From Anaerococcus pacaensis 9403502 (GTDB lineage Bacteria; Bacillota; Clostridia; Tissierellales; Peptoniphilaceae), in the NCBI GenBank assembly GCA_000308255.3, contig HG326664.1, positions 177,368 to 241,367 on the forward strand: a DNA stretch of 64,000 bases, read 5' to 3'. The translations under genes were made by a program, and so were the position numbers. This document shows, piece by piece, positions 8,695-17,800 of the stretch (within the stretch, counting starts at the first letter, position 1; every line of letters begins with the position of its first letter). The notes below the pieces were generated by a model. The model did not search any database. It was not told the origin of the DNA and was given only the letters and a program-made list of their open reading frames with translations.

Positions 8695-9949
8695 CGATTT
8701 CATCTCCGTATTTAATCTCAGTAGCGCAGTATTGCAGGCATCCTAATAGGATAAAGCCTGATATCATCGAAGACCCACCCTGAGATATGAATGGTAGGGT
8801 GACTCCTGTTAGTGGGATAATCTTTAGTACTCCTCCAAGAATTATAAAGGTTTGGAGGCCAAAAAGTACTCCAATACAAAATGCCACTATTGAGAAAAAT
8901 TTATCTTGTTGGGTGAGGGAAATTTTAAAGGCCCTATATACCAATATCATATATAAAAGCACTACCGCAATCCCCATAAATATGCCCATTTCTTCTGCAA
9001 TGGCTGAAAATATGAAGTCAGATTCTGCTACTGGAATCTTATCTGGACTACCAAGCCCAATCCCAGTACCAAAGAGGCCACCACTAGCTGTCGCAAATAA
9101 TGCTTGTGTGATTTGATAGCCTGTTACATCCATATCTGACCAAGGATCAAGCCATGTCGCCACCCTGATACGTACGTGACCAAACATGAAGTAGGCTAGT
9201 ATTGAACCCACTATCATAGCTATGATATTTAGGGCAATGAGGAACCTATCTTTTTCATAAACAAATTGGGCTAGTATCATTGTTCCAAAAAATATAAGGG
9301 CAGTTCCTAGGTCCTTTTGTAAGAATAAAAAGCCAATGAAGACATAAATCATAAAGTTCATGTAATATCTACCAAAAGGCTTCGAAGATATCTTATTATA
9401 ATTAGCATAAAAATATGCTATAAAAAATGCTAGTGGCACCTTTATAAATTCTGAAGGTTGGATGGTAATCCTATTGCCTATTACTATCCAGTTTTTGGCC
9501 CCACCTATATAGGTACCAAATACTAGGGTTGCTAGAAATAGTCCAATTGATACAATTACATAAAATAAGCCAATCTTATCCCAAAACCTAAATACTTTTA
9601 GGATAAAAAAAGTAAGGAAAAATAAGACTATACCTACTAGATAAAATTGTAGCTGTCTCATTCCATAGCCTGGGTCTAGCCTATAAATCATGGCCACCCC
9701 TATGGAGAATAGCATATTTACAATCATGAGCAAGATATTATCCGCTTTGGTAATCTTTCCTACAAGCATGGTCGATAGGATGATTACAACAAGTATTGCT
9801 AGATAAGTATAAAAGTCCTTATCTCCTATATTATTTATATTGTAAATTAGAGATAGAGATAATGATAAAAAGGAAAATAAAAATAAAAAAAATATTGACC
9901 TTCTCGTATGTTTTCTCTCTCGCCTAACTATATCAATCTCATTTTGCAT
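8687..9949 (-). CDS. RodA/FtsW-family peptidoglycan glycosyltransferase
   Basis: This SEDS membrane protein has about ten hydrophobic segments across 420 aa. The family motifs are WDPWSD, the GLFGTGIGLG loop and the C-terminal signature LPFISQGGSSM. SEDS proteins polymerise lipid II and work with a class B PBP, which is encoded directly downstream. ATG 9949 is chosen because AAGGTG precedes it at normal spacing. It overlaps the FHA gene by 11 bases, indicating translational coupling. Elongation or division cannot be decided from sequence. Confidence 0.9.
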   Translation of the reverse strand: MQNEIDIVRRERKHTRRSIFFLFLFSFLSLSLSLIYNINNIGDKDFYTYLAILVVIILSTMLVGKITKADNILLMIVNMLFSIGVAMIYRLDPGYGMRQLQFYLVGIVLFFLTFFILKVFRFWDKIGLFYVIVSIGLFLATLVFGTYIGGAKNWIVIGNRITIQPSEFIKVPLAFFIAYFYANYNKISSKPFGRYYMNFMIYVFIGFLFLQKDLGTALIFFGTMILAQFVYEKDRFLIALNIIAMIVGSILAYFMFGHVRIRVATWLDPWSDMDVTGYQITQALFATASGGLFGTGIGLGSPDKIPVAESDFIFSAIAEEMGIFMGIAVVLLYMILVYRAFKISLTQQDKFFSIVAFCIGVLFGLQTFIILGGVLKIIPLTGVTLPFISQGGSSMISGFILLGCLQYCATEIKYGDEIDE

Positions 9950-10445
9950 GTTCTTCACCTTGGATAAATAATAATTGTAATTGGCCAATGTGGATGATGT
10001 CATTGCTCTTTAGTTCAATGGCATCCTCTATTTTTTCATCGTTTAAATATGTTCCATTGGCTGACCTTAAGTCTTCTAGGAAGTATATATCTTCATCTTG
10101 GATGATGCGGCAATGAAATTTTGATAAGTATTTGTCCTTAATACAAATAGTATTCCTATCATCACGGCCAATTGTATTGTCTTCGCCGATAAAATAGTAT
10201 TCTTGGACTATAAATCTAAAGCCATCGTTGCGGTTTAAGAGTTTTAAATAAGTGTCAGATTCTTGTTCTTTTTTTAGTGTAGTTCTTACATCATAGTAGA
10301 TAATTCTAATTATAGAAAATATAAAATAGAAAACCACTATGACAAATATATACTTAAATATAGTTGATAGTAACTGATATAAAGTTAAGTTTCCGAATAC
10401 ATTTATTGAAAATATTCTATCTATAGTATTAAAAAAAGTATCCAT
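9939..10445 (-). CDS. Membrane-anchored FHA-domain protein
   Basis: The 168-aa protein has one N-terminal membrane helix (about residues 20-48) and a C-terminal FHA domain. The FHA landmarks are present: IGRD, SKFHCRI and SANGTYLND. FHA domains bind phosphothreonine, so the protein probably docks a Ser/Thr-phosphorylated partner at the membrane. The order FHA - RodA/FtsW - PBP recalls the actinobacterial pknB cell-wall cluster, but no kinase or PP2C phosphatase gene is next to it here. It is the first gene of a three-gene overlapping operon. Confidence 0.85.
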   Translation of the reverse strand: MDTFFNTIDRIFSINVFGNLTLYQLLSTIFKYIFVIVVFYFIFSIIRIIYYDVRTTLKKEQESDTYLKLLNRNDGFRFIVQEYYFIGEDNTIGRDDRNTICIKDKYLSKFHCRIIQDEDIYFLEDLRSANGTYLNDEKIEDAIELKSNDIIHIGQLQLLFIQGEEHAK

Positions 10446-10473
10446 AAGCCCTTCCTATTATTTAGTGTATTCT

Positions 10474-10502
10474 ATTTTACCAAAAACAATATAAAAACAC
10501 AA
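10474..10502 (-). promoter_or_regulatory. Promoter of the FHA-SEDS-PBP operon
   Basis: On the minus strand, TTGTGT (10497-10502) and TAAAAT (10474-10479) are 17 bp apart. They lie between the glycogen-operon terminator and the FHA start codon. Confidence 0.55.
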
Positions 10503-10503
10503 A

Positions 10504-10528
10504 AAAACTAGGGCCTGGCCCTAGTTTT
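10504..10528 (-). terminator. Terminator of the glycogen operon
   Basis: AAACTAGGGCC pairs with GGCCCTAGTTT in a near-perfect palindrome, followed on the minus strand by seven T residues. It lies directly after the phosphoglucomutase stop codon. The palindrome could work in both directions. Confidence 0.85.
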
Positions 10529-10535
10529 ACTACAA

Positions 10536-12227
10536 TTATTCAATTGAGTCGATTATCTCTTGCATAGCATCTACTAATTCTTGTTTTTTGTTTTGAGCAG
10601 CTTCTTCGCTATCTGCTACTGCATTTACATAGATTTTGATTTTTGGTTCTGTACCAGATGGACGAAGAGCTAGCCATGAATTGTCTTCAAAGTAGTATTT
10701 TAGTACATTTGATTTTGGAAGTCCTGTCTCATCGAATTTGTAGTCGATGATGTGGTCTTGTCTTAGGCCGGCAAGGTCTGCTATTGGATTATTTCTAACT
10801 TCTTCCATTATACGACCGATTCTTTCTTGGCCATCTAGACCTGTAAGAGTGATTGATACTACATCATTTGCATAGTAGCCGTGTTCTTCATAGATTTCAG
10901 ATAAGACATCTAGTAGACTCTTGCCTTGTTTCTTATAATATGCAGCCATTTCTGCAATCATCATAGCTGAGTTTACCGCATCCTTATCACGTACGAAGTC
11001 TTTGTAGTTGTAGCCGATAGATTCTTCGAAGCCAAAGATAAATTTGCCTTCGCCAGTTCTTTCAAGTTCGTTTGCTACAGCATAGATGTTTTTAAAACCT
11101 GTAAGTACATCGTATTTTTGTACGCCGTATTTTTGACAAATTGGAGCTACTAGGTCAGTTGAAACTAGAGACTTAACTACAGCACCATTTTCCGGTAGCT
11201 CTCCGTTATCTTTAAGCGCTTCTAGGATGTAATTTGTAAGTAGCGAACCAATTTTATTTCCAGTAAGGAATATATATTCGCCATTTTCATCTCTTACTTC
11301 AACAGCACATCTATCTGCATCTGGGTCTGTAGCTAGTAATAGGTCAGCGTCGACTTTTTTGCCAAGTTCTTCTGAATATTTGAAGGCCTTTGGATTTTCT
11401 GGGTTTGGATAGCCTACAGTAGTGAAGTCTGAGTCTGGGTTTTCTTGCTCAGCTACTACGTGGATATTTTTAAAGTCACGCTCATCTAAGATACGACGAA
11501 CGAGTTTATTACCTGTACCATTTAGTGGTGTGTAGACAATTTTGATATCTTTATCTATATCTTCATTGATAGCACAATCAAGGACATCTTTTACATAATC
11601 TTCGATAAGGCTATCAGGAACGTATTCAATGATGCCATCAGCTAGGCCATCTTCAAAGTCTATACGTGGGATAGCAAAGAAGTCTTGGTGTTCTGCTATG
11701 TGGCCTAGGATTTTATCAGCTGTTTCATCAAGGATTTGGCTACCTTCTTCGTTGTATGCCTTATATCCGTTGTAGTCTTTTGGATTGTGGCTAGCTGTAA
11801 TCATTACACCAGCAGCACAGTTTAGCTCGCGCACTGTATAAGAAAGCACTGGAGTTGGTTGGATTTCCTTGTGAATCCATACTTTGATGCCGTTTGCAGC
11901 AAATACTTCTGCTGTCACTTTGGCAAAGTCTTCTGATTTGTGACGTACGTCATAGCTAATAGCTACTCCTGCTTTTTTAGCTTCTTCCCCGCCTTCTGCA
12001 ATAGTATCAGCAAAGCCTTGGGTTGCTTGAGCTACCATGTAGTCATTCATCCTATTGGTACCTGCACCGAGTATTCCACGTAGGCCTGCTGTACCAAATT
12101 CTAATGATTTATAAAACCTATCCTTGATTTCATCTTCATTTTCTCTGATATCTTCTAATTCCTTACGGGTAATCTCATCGAATTTGTCATTTCCATACCA
12201 TAAGTCATAATTACTTCTGTAGTCCAT
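10536..12227 (-). CDS. pgcA: Phosphoglucomutase/phosphomannomutase
   Basis: The enzyme interconverts glucose-1-phosphate and glucose-6-phosphate, linking glycolysis to glycogen. The 563-aa length fits the alpha-D-phosphohexomutase family. The phosphoserine loop GVMITASHNPKDYNGYKAY, the metal loop ATDPDADRCAV, the sugar loop FGFEESIGY and the C-terminal phosphate-binding segment LRPSGTEPKIKIYV are all intact. It is the last gene of the glycogen operon, one base after pulA, and is followed by a strong terminator. The short symbol is by analogy with Bacillus. Confidence 0.92.
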   Translation of the reverse strand: MDYRSNYDLWYGNDKFDEITRKELEDIRENEDEIKDRFYKSLEFGTAGLRGILGAGTNRMNDYMVAQATQGFADTIAEGGEEAKKAGVAISYDVRHKSEDFAKVTAEVFAANGIKVWIHKEIQPTPVLSYTVRELNCAAGVMITASHNPKDYNGYKAYNEEGSQILDETADKILGHIAEHQDFFAIPRIDFEDGLADGIIEYVPDSLIEDYVKDVLDCAINEDIDKDIKIVYTPLNGTGNKLVRRILDERDFKNIHVVAEQENPDSDFTTVGYPNPENPKAFKYSEELGKKVDADLLLATDPDADRCAVEVRDENGEYIFLTGNKIGSLLTNYILEALKDNGELPENGAVVKSLVSTDLVAPICQKYGVQKYDVLTGFKNIYAVANELERTGEGKFIFGFEESIGYNYKDFVRDKDAVNSAMMIAEMAAYYKKQGKSLLDVLSEIYEEHGYYANDVVSITLTGLDGQERIGRIMEEVRNNPIADLAGLRQDHIIDYKFDETGLPKSNVLKYYFEDNSWLALRPSGTEPKIKIYVNAVADSEEAAQNKKQELVDAMQEIIDSIE

Positions 12228-12228
12228 T

Positions 12229-14121
12229 TTAAACTCCTATTTTGTATACATTTACTGAAAGTGCTTCAATTTCCAAGTCGTCAGTCGACGATATCTTATT
12301 AGTACTTTTACCCTCTTTATCCAAAAGCTTGACTATATACTTATATTTTTTACCTATAAATTGGCTGAGTCTTTGGCTAGTAATTGCCGTAGCATCGGTG
12401 TCCACATTTACTACTACTAATACATATTCCTTGCCATCTTTAATAGTATAAGTAATAAGCGAATCGTAATTTGTATCCATAAATTTTAGCTTATCTCTAA
12501 TAGCATATGGGTCTGATTCGGAAAATACTCCTAAGCTCTTACGTAGGCTAATAATGTCTTTTGTAAAATTAAAGATGCTTTGATTGTCTGCCTTTTCTTT
12601 CCAATCTATGGCATTTATAAAAAGTGGAGACTTGTATGAGTTTCTGTCATTGTTTTTGCTGTGGTTAAATTCATTTCCTTCATAGATAAATGGCTTCCCA
12701 AAGGATAGCATAATAAGGCCAATAGCGAGTTTTACATAATCGTCTATTTTTTCTAGGTCAGTTAGAGATATTTGCAATTTATCATATAGGATAAGATTGT
12801 CATGGCAATTGAAATAATTGATTGTTTCATTGGCGAATTCTGCAAAACCATAACGCCATTTGTCATAATTGATCGATCCAGCTATACCTTCTTCGATGGC
12901 TGGCTTTAGGTAATGAGCCCCTTGGATATAGCCTATGCCATATGAATCTGTATCGCCCTTAATCGCATCCCTATAAATATCATTAAATACTCCAAAGCCC
13001 GCTCCCTTTTGAGAGCCTTTGACTGTGTGTTTGTTATATGGAAGAGTGGTTCCAAGTGCCATCCATGGTTCGCCATAGATTATTATGTTTGGATTGATTT
13101 TTCTTAGCTCTTTTAGGGCGAGCTTTATAGTATCGATGTCGATTAGGGCCATGAGGTCAAATCTAAAGCCGTCAATCTTATATTCAGTCACCCAGTGTTT
13201 TAACGAATCGATAATAAGTTTTCTAACAAAAGGCCTTTCGCTAGCTAGTTCATTACCCACACCAGACCCATTAGAAAATGTACCGTCTTTGTTCATACGG
13301 TAATAATAATTTGGACCCAGGGTATTTAGGTTTGAGTCATAGGATTTGAAAGTGTGATTATAAACTACATCCATGATGACTGCGATACCCTTCTCATGAA
13401 AGGCCTGTACCATTTTTTTAGCTTCTATAACACGAGATTTTGGGTCGTTAGGATCTGTTGCATAAGACCCTTCTGGTGCAAAGTATAGTTCAGGATCGTA
13501 GCCCCAGTTGTAGTTGTTGTCATCAAAAAACTTGTTATCATCCTCATCTACACTTATGAAGTCATAGATTGGTAAAAGCTGCACGTGGGTTATGCCAAGC
13601 TCTGCTATGTTATCAAGGCCTGTTGCAAAGCCATTATAAGAAGTGCCTTCTTCGGTGAGACCTAAGAATTTACCTCTTTTCTCTACTCCAGATGACTTAT
13701 CAGCAGTGTAGTTTTTTACACTCATTTCATAGATAATAGCATCATCTTCTGGAATTTGTGGGACAGCTGACATTCTAAAGCCTTCTGGGTCAGTACTTTT
13801 CATATCACAGATCACAGAATACATACTATTTATAGAACTTGTAAAAGAATATGGGTCTGTCACTTCGTACTTATCATCCACTATATAAGTATAATAATAA
13901 CCCTCAAAGTCACCAGCAAGACTTACTTCATGAATGCCAATTTTATTAATCTCCATATCGTAAAAGTCCTTGCGAGGCATTTTGTAGTCCTTGCTAATGG
14001 CAAGTTTTATCTTTTTATTGGGTGCAAATACTCTAAAGGTGGTCTCATCCTTGCTATAAATAGCCCCTAGTTTTTCATCTTTTATATCATCGTAAGTTAA
14101 CTTACTTAAATTTTTTATCAA
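12229..14121 (-). CDS. pulA: Type I pullulanase (glycogen debranching)
   Basis: This cytoplasmic GH13 enzyme cleaves alpha-1,6 branches. An N-terminal CBM48-like beta domain (about residues 1-110) precedes the catalytic barrel. The type I pullulanase signature YNWGYDP is present. So are DVVYNH, GFRFDLM (nucleophile Asp), IIYGEPW (acid/base Glu) and FNCHDN. No signal peptide is seen, consistent with intracellular glycogen breakdown. Its start overlaps the end of the phosphorylase-like gene. Unlike that neighbour, all catalytic positions are kept. Confidence 0.92.
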   Translation of the reverse strand: MIKNLSKLTYDDIKDEKLGAIYSKDETTFRVFAPNKKIKLAISKDYKMPRKDFYDMEINKIGIHEVSLAGDFEGYYYTYIVDDKYEVTDPYSFTSSINSMYSVICDMKSTDPEGFRMSAVPQIPEDDAIIYEMSVKNYTADKSSGVEKRGKFLGLTEEGTSYNGFATGLDNIAELGITHVQLLPIYDFISVDEDDNKFFDDNNYNWGYDPELYFAPEGSYATDPNDPKSRVIEAKKMVQAFHEKGIAVIMDVVYNHTFKSYDSNLNTLGPNYYYRMNKDGTFSNGSGVGNELASERPFVRKLIIDSLKHWVTEYKIDGFRFDLMALIDIDTIKLALKELRKINPNIIIYGEPWMALGTTLPYNKHTVKGSQKGAGFGVFNDIYRDAIKGDTDSYGIGYIQGAHYLKPAIEEGIAGSINYDKWRYGFAEFANETINYFNCHDNLILYDKLQISLTDLEKIDDYVKLAIGLIMLSFGKPFIYEGNEFNHSKNNDRNSYKSPLFINAIDWKEKADNQSIFNFTKDIISLRKSLGVFSESDPYAIRDKLKFMDTNYDSLITYTIKDGKEYVLVVVNVDTDATAITSQRLSQFIGKKYKYIVKLLDKEGKSTNKISSTDDLEIEALSVNVYKIGV

Positions 14122-16366
14122 AACTTATTTTCCTTTTCTTTATTTCATTAAAGTTGAAGCTATTGGCCCACATGATATTTGCTATTTCTTGGCCAACCCA
14201 TTTTTCTTTATCTAGATAATCTTTAGAAATATCTCTACGAACATTTATAAGGGCTTCTAGGTCATAGAAAACATTGAAAGAATCATTGTAAAGTAAGATT
14301 TCATCGTAAAGGGTCCTGAAATCATATGGGAATGAATCAGATGATTCATTTAAAAGCTTATCTGTGGTATATTTTACTATTTCGTTTTGATAAATGAAAT
14401 CACTGGCGATATAAGATCTTTCCTCAGACCTAGCCTTTATAGTTTTATAATCATCGCCCATTAGATAAAAGTCATGGCCAGACCCATGATTATCTATGAT
14501 GCCGCCCTTGGCAGATAAGATGTTTGACATATTAAATATAGAATTTAGGATGTCAAAGTTTTGATTATCTAGTAGTGGCAAAGTGAGATTTGAATAGATA
14601 TCGCAGGCTGGATATAGGTAGTTTAAGTCTCTTACACCCAAATCCTCTACAAATACAATCTTTATTTTTTCTCTAATGATAGGATCAGATTCTATGAGGT
14701 GTTTGAGGCCTAAGATAAATTTGATAGTTTCCTTGGCCATAAAATATCCTTCGTTGGCCTTGCCCGAAAAAATATAAGTCTTTGGTGTAAAATAAGCATT
14801 TGAATTATCACGCAGATAATAAAACTCATAGGCTATGGCAAGGGCGTTTAAGATTTGTCTTTTACTTTCATGCATGATAGATAATTGCATATCAAATATC
14901 GAATGAGGATTGATTCCTTCTCCTTCTACTTCCAAGTATTCAATTAGACTTAACTTATTCTTAAATTTAATTTCTTCTAGTTCATTAATGAATGATTTAT
15001 CATCCTTAAGCTTAATAAATTTATTACAATCAGTATGAATGGAGTTTATGTCATAATATTTAAGGTGCTTATATAAGTTCTTATTGGCACTTTTTGCATA
15101 AACTATCTTATCAGTACCAAGACTCGCGTAGCTAATTTTCGGAGAAATCTCTTTTCTGTCATCCGCTAGTATTTTTGATAAAAATACGTATTCTTTACTT
15201 AGGACAAGGTTGATGTTTTTAAACACAACATTTCCCTCTACTATAAATGGAATGAAGTCTTTTTCTCTGATGAGCTCATTTTGTACTTCCATAATTGTAT
15301 TAAAAATATCTGCATTCATATTACGGATCTCATCTATCGGATATCTTTCGAGACTATCATCAGTGATAGAAAATGCTATGTGATAAAATATTTCTCTAGT
15401 GTAGCTAATAGCCTTTGCTATGCTAAATCCATGCTCAGAAGTGAGTATTCTGATAAACTCAATGAGGGCAAGGGTTGGGTGGATGTCGTTTATGATGACA
15501 TTGGTTTGATCTTTGATATTATTTATGTCCTTATAATAAAGCAGATATCTTCTTATAAAATCGCGCATAGCTGAGGCTGAGTAGAAATATTCCTGCTTTA
15601 ACCTTAATATCTTCCCTTCGTATGTGGAGTCATCTACATATAAAAACTCAGTAATAGAGCTGTTGTTAATATAATTATCGTAGGCATTTATTATATCGCC
15701 CTTTGAAAAGTCATTGATATCAACATTAACAGTTGGATCTGATTTAAAAAGCCTTAGGGTATTTACAAAGCTAGCATCTTCGGATACTACTGGCATGTCA
15801 TAGGTTACCATCTTGTGGTCTCTGCCATAGATTTGCATTGTATTGGTAAAAGACTTCCTGTGCTCCCAATTAGATCCAGCTCCCAGCCAAGAAACTGAAT
15901 CTTCTCTTTGCATACCGTTTTCTATGATTTGCTTAAAGTTTCCAGACTCGTAGCGAAGGGCATAGGCTGTGGCCTTTATATTGTTATTGGTAAGGGCATT
16001 TATGAGATAGGATGAGCCCATACCCATATCCCCCATACCAAGATCTGGCTCAGGGTCAAAATCTAGTATCTTATCATAGTCGAATTTTATCTCAGTAAGT
16101 GCTGCTCTAATGTCTTCTTCTAAATCTAATTTATAGATGATATTTGGTAAAAATCTTGCAGGCAGGTACTCAAAACTTAAGATATAGACTTCATATCCTT
16201 CCCTTATTCCTTTGCTATCCACCCAGGTTTTACCAACTATTTCCATCAGATAACGGCATAAGCAATCGTATATTTCATTTTCTCTAGCTGTTTTTATATC
16301 TTTCGCATAAAAAGAATACAAATAATTTTGTATTCTTTCTATAATCGTTTCTTTATTTGTCTTCAT
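14102..16366 (-). CDS. Glycogen phosphorylase-like protein lacking the PLP lysine
   Basis: The 754-aa protein follows the GT35 phosphorylase layout: VYILSFEYLPARF near residue 61, DLGMGDMGMGSSYL (110-122) where active enzymes have a glycine-rich loop GLGNGGLGRL, NDIHPTLALIEF (294-305) and MHESKRQILN (499-508). The segment that should read GTGNMKF, whose lysine binds pyridoxal phosphate, reads IFNMSNI (611-617) with serine in place of lysine. The following DGANVEI segment is also changed. It is therefore probably not an ordinary phosphorylase. The frame is intact and lies between glgA and pulA, which suggests a selected, perhaps regulatory or glycogen-binding, role. Confidence 0.8.
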   Translation of the reverse strand: MKTNKETIIERIQNYLYSFYAKDIKTARENEIYDCLCRYLMEIVGKTWVDSKGIREGYEVYILSFEYLPARFLPNIIYKLDLEEDIRAALTEIKFDYDKILDFDPEPDLGMGDMGMGSSYLINALTNNNIKATAYALRYESGNFKQIIENGMQREDSVSWLGAGSNWEHRKSFTNTMQIYGRDHKMVTYDMPVVSEDASFVNTLRLFKSDPTVNVDINDFSKGDIINAYDNYINNSSITEFLYVDDSTYEGKILRLKQEYFYSASAMRDFIRRYLLYYKDINNIKDQTNVIINDIHPTLALIEFIRILTSEHGFSIAKAISYTREIFYHIAFSITDDSLERYPIDEIRNMNADIFNTIMEVQNELIREKDFIPFIVEGNVVFKNINLVLSKEYVFLSKILADDRKEISPKISYASLGTDKIVYAKSANKNLYKHLKYYDINSIHTDCNKFIKLKDDKSFINELEEIKFKNKLSLIEYLEVEGEGINPHSIFDMQLSIMHESKRQILNALAIAYEFYYLRDNSNAYFTPKTYIFSGKANEGYFMAKETIKFILGLKHLIESDPIIREKIKIVFVEDLGVRDLNYLYPACDIYSNLTLPLLDNQNFDILNSIFNMSNILSAKGGIIDNHGSGHDFYLMGDDYKTIKARSEERSYIASDFIYQNEIVKYTTDKLLNESSDSFPYDFRTLYDEILLYNDSFNVFYDLEALINVRRDISKDYLDKEKWVGQEIANIMWANSFNFNEIKKRKISFDKKFK

Positions 16367-16369
16367 CAA

Positions 16370-17800
16370 TTAAGCTTTTATTTCCTCGTATAGTTTTAAG
16401 TACTTATCTGCTGATACTGCCCAAGATATATCTTGTCTCATAGCATTGGCCATGAGGTTGTTGTGGGCATCTCTATTTTCTCTATAGATAGTAACAGCAT
16501 CTTTTACTGCAAATAGAAGTTCATGAGCGTTGATATTTGAGAAAGAATAACCTGTACCCTCACCTGTATATTCATTGTAAGGGATAACTGTATCCTTTAG
16601 CCCGCCAGCTTCACGTACTATAGGTAGTGTACCATAGCGCATAGCAATTAGCTGGCTGATACCGCATGGTTCAGAGATTGATGGCATGAGATAAAAGTCA
16701 CTTGATGCATAAATCTTGTGGCTTTCTGCTCCACCAAAATAAATTCTAGCTGCGAGTTTGTCTGGATATTTCCAAGCAAAGTACTTAAACATTTCTTCAT
16801 AAGTATATTCACCAGTACCAAGCACTACAAATTGGATGTCTTCTTGTAATAATTCATCAAGGACATATCTGATTAAATCTAGGCCCTTCATCTCATTTAG
16901 TCTAGATACAAGACCTATCATTGGCACATCTTCTCTTTGTGGAAGACCATATAGTTCTTGAAGAGCTAATTTGTTTTTAACCTTAAGTTCCATAGACTCT
17001 AGGTCGTAGTTTTGATCTATCATCTGATCAGTAGCTGGATTCCACTCATCGTAATCGATACCATTTACAATACCAGATAGTTTGTAGTCATATTGTCGAA
17101 TGATACCATCCAGGCCTTCGCCGTAGAATGGATAGTGGATCTCACGAGCGTAATTTTCACTTACAGTATTGACTGCTGTAGCGTGGATGATACCACCTTT
17201 CATGAAGTTTATCGCATCGTAGAATTTGAGGTCATTTTCATTGAAATATCCACCATCAAGGCCTGCTAGTCTCATATTATCGGAATCAAAAACACCTTGG
17301 TATTTGAGATTATGGATAGTAAAGAGGGTTCTGATTTCATTGTAATAATCATCCCCATGTCTAAAGTCATTCACAAATACATTAACAAGGGCTGTATGCC
17401 AGTCGTTTGAATGGATGATGTCTGGCTTAAAGTCTATTTCTTTTGGTAAAAGTGTAGAAGCTTTTGAAAAGAAAATGAACCTTTCTGCATCATCATCAAA
17501 ACCATATGGATAGGACCTATCAAAGTATTCTAAGTTGTCAATGAAATAGAAAGTAATTCCATTATGAACTAGTTGATAAACTCCGGCATATTGGTGTTTC
17601 CAGTCAAGGTCTACATAAAATTCTGTCACCTTTTCCATTTTAGAGCGATAAGATTGATCGATAGTTCCATATAAAGGAAGAACCACTCTTACATCGATAC
17701 CTTTATTTTGTAGTTCTTTTGGTAGAGACCCTGCCACATCGGCAAGGCCCCCAGTCTTTATAAATGGTACTGATTCACTGGTTAGAAAAAGTACATTCAT
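16370..17800 (-). CDS. glgA: Glycogen synthase (ADP-glucose type)
   Basis: GlgA extends alpha-1,4-glucan from ADP-glucose. The 476-aa GT5 protein has the N-terminal substrate motif FIKTGGLADVAGSLP (K-T-G-G), NDWHTALV, GIVNGIDYDEWNP, LVSRLNEMKGLDLI and the C-terminal catalytic segment SEPCGISQLIAMRYGTLPIVREAGGLKDTV. The ATG at 17800 is preferred because GGAG lies 6 nt upstream; an earlier ATG at 17812 is poorly spaced. It overlaps the last bases of glgD. All active-site motifs look normal. Confidence 0.95.
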   Translation of the reverse strand: MNVLFLTSESVPFIKTGGLADVAGSLPKELQNKGIDVRVVLPLYGTIDQSYRSKMEKVTEFYVDLDWKHQYAGVYQLVHNGITFYFIDNLEYFDRSYPYGFDDDAERFIFFSKASTLLPKEIDFKPDIIHSNDWHTALVNVFVNDFRHGDDYYNEIRTLFTIHNLKYQGVFDSDNMRLAGLDGGYFNENDLKFYDAINFMKGGIIHATAVNTVSENYAREIHYPFYGEGLDGIIRQYDYKLSGIVNGIDYDEWNPATDQMIDQNYDLESMELKVKNKLALQELYGLPQREDVPMIGLVSRLNEMKGLDLIRYVLDELLQEDIQFVVLGTGEYTYEEMFKYFAWKYPDKLAARIYFGGAESHKIYASSDFYLMPSISEPCGISQLIAMRYGTLPIVREAGGLKDTVIPYNEYTGEGTGYSFSNINAHELLFAVKDAVTIYRENRDAHNNLMANAMRQDISWAVSADKYLKLYEEIKA

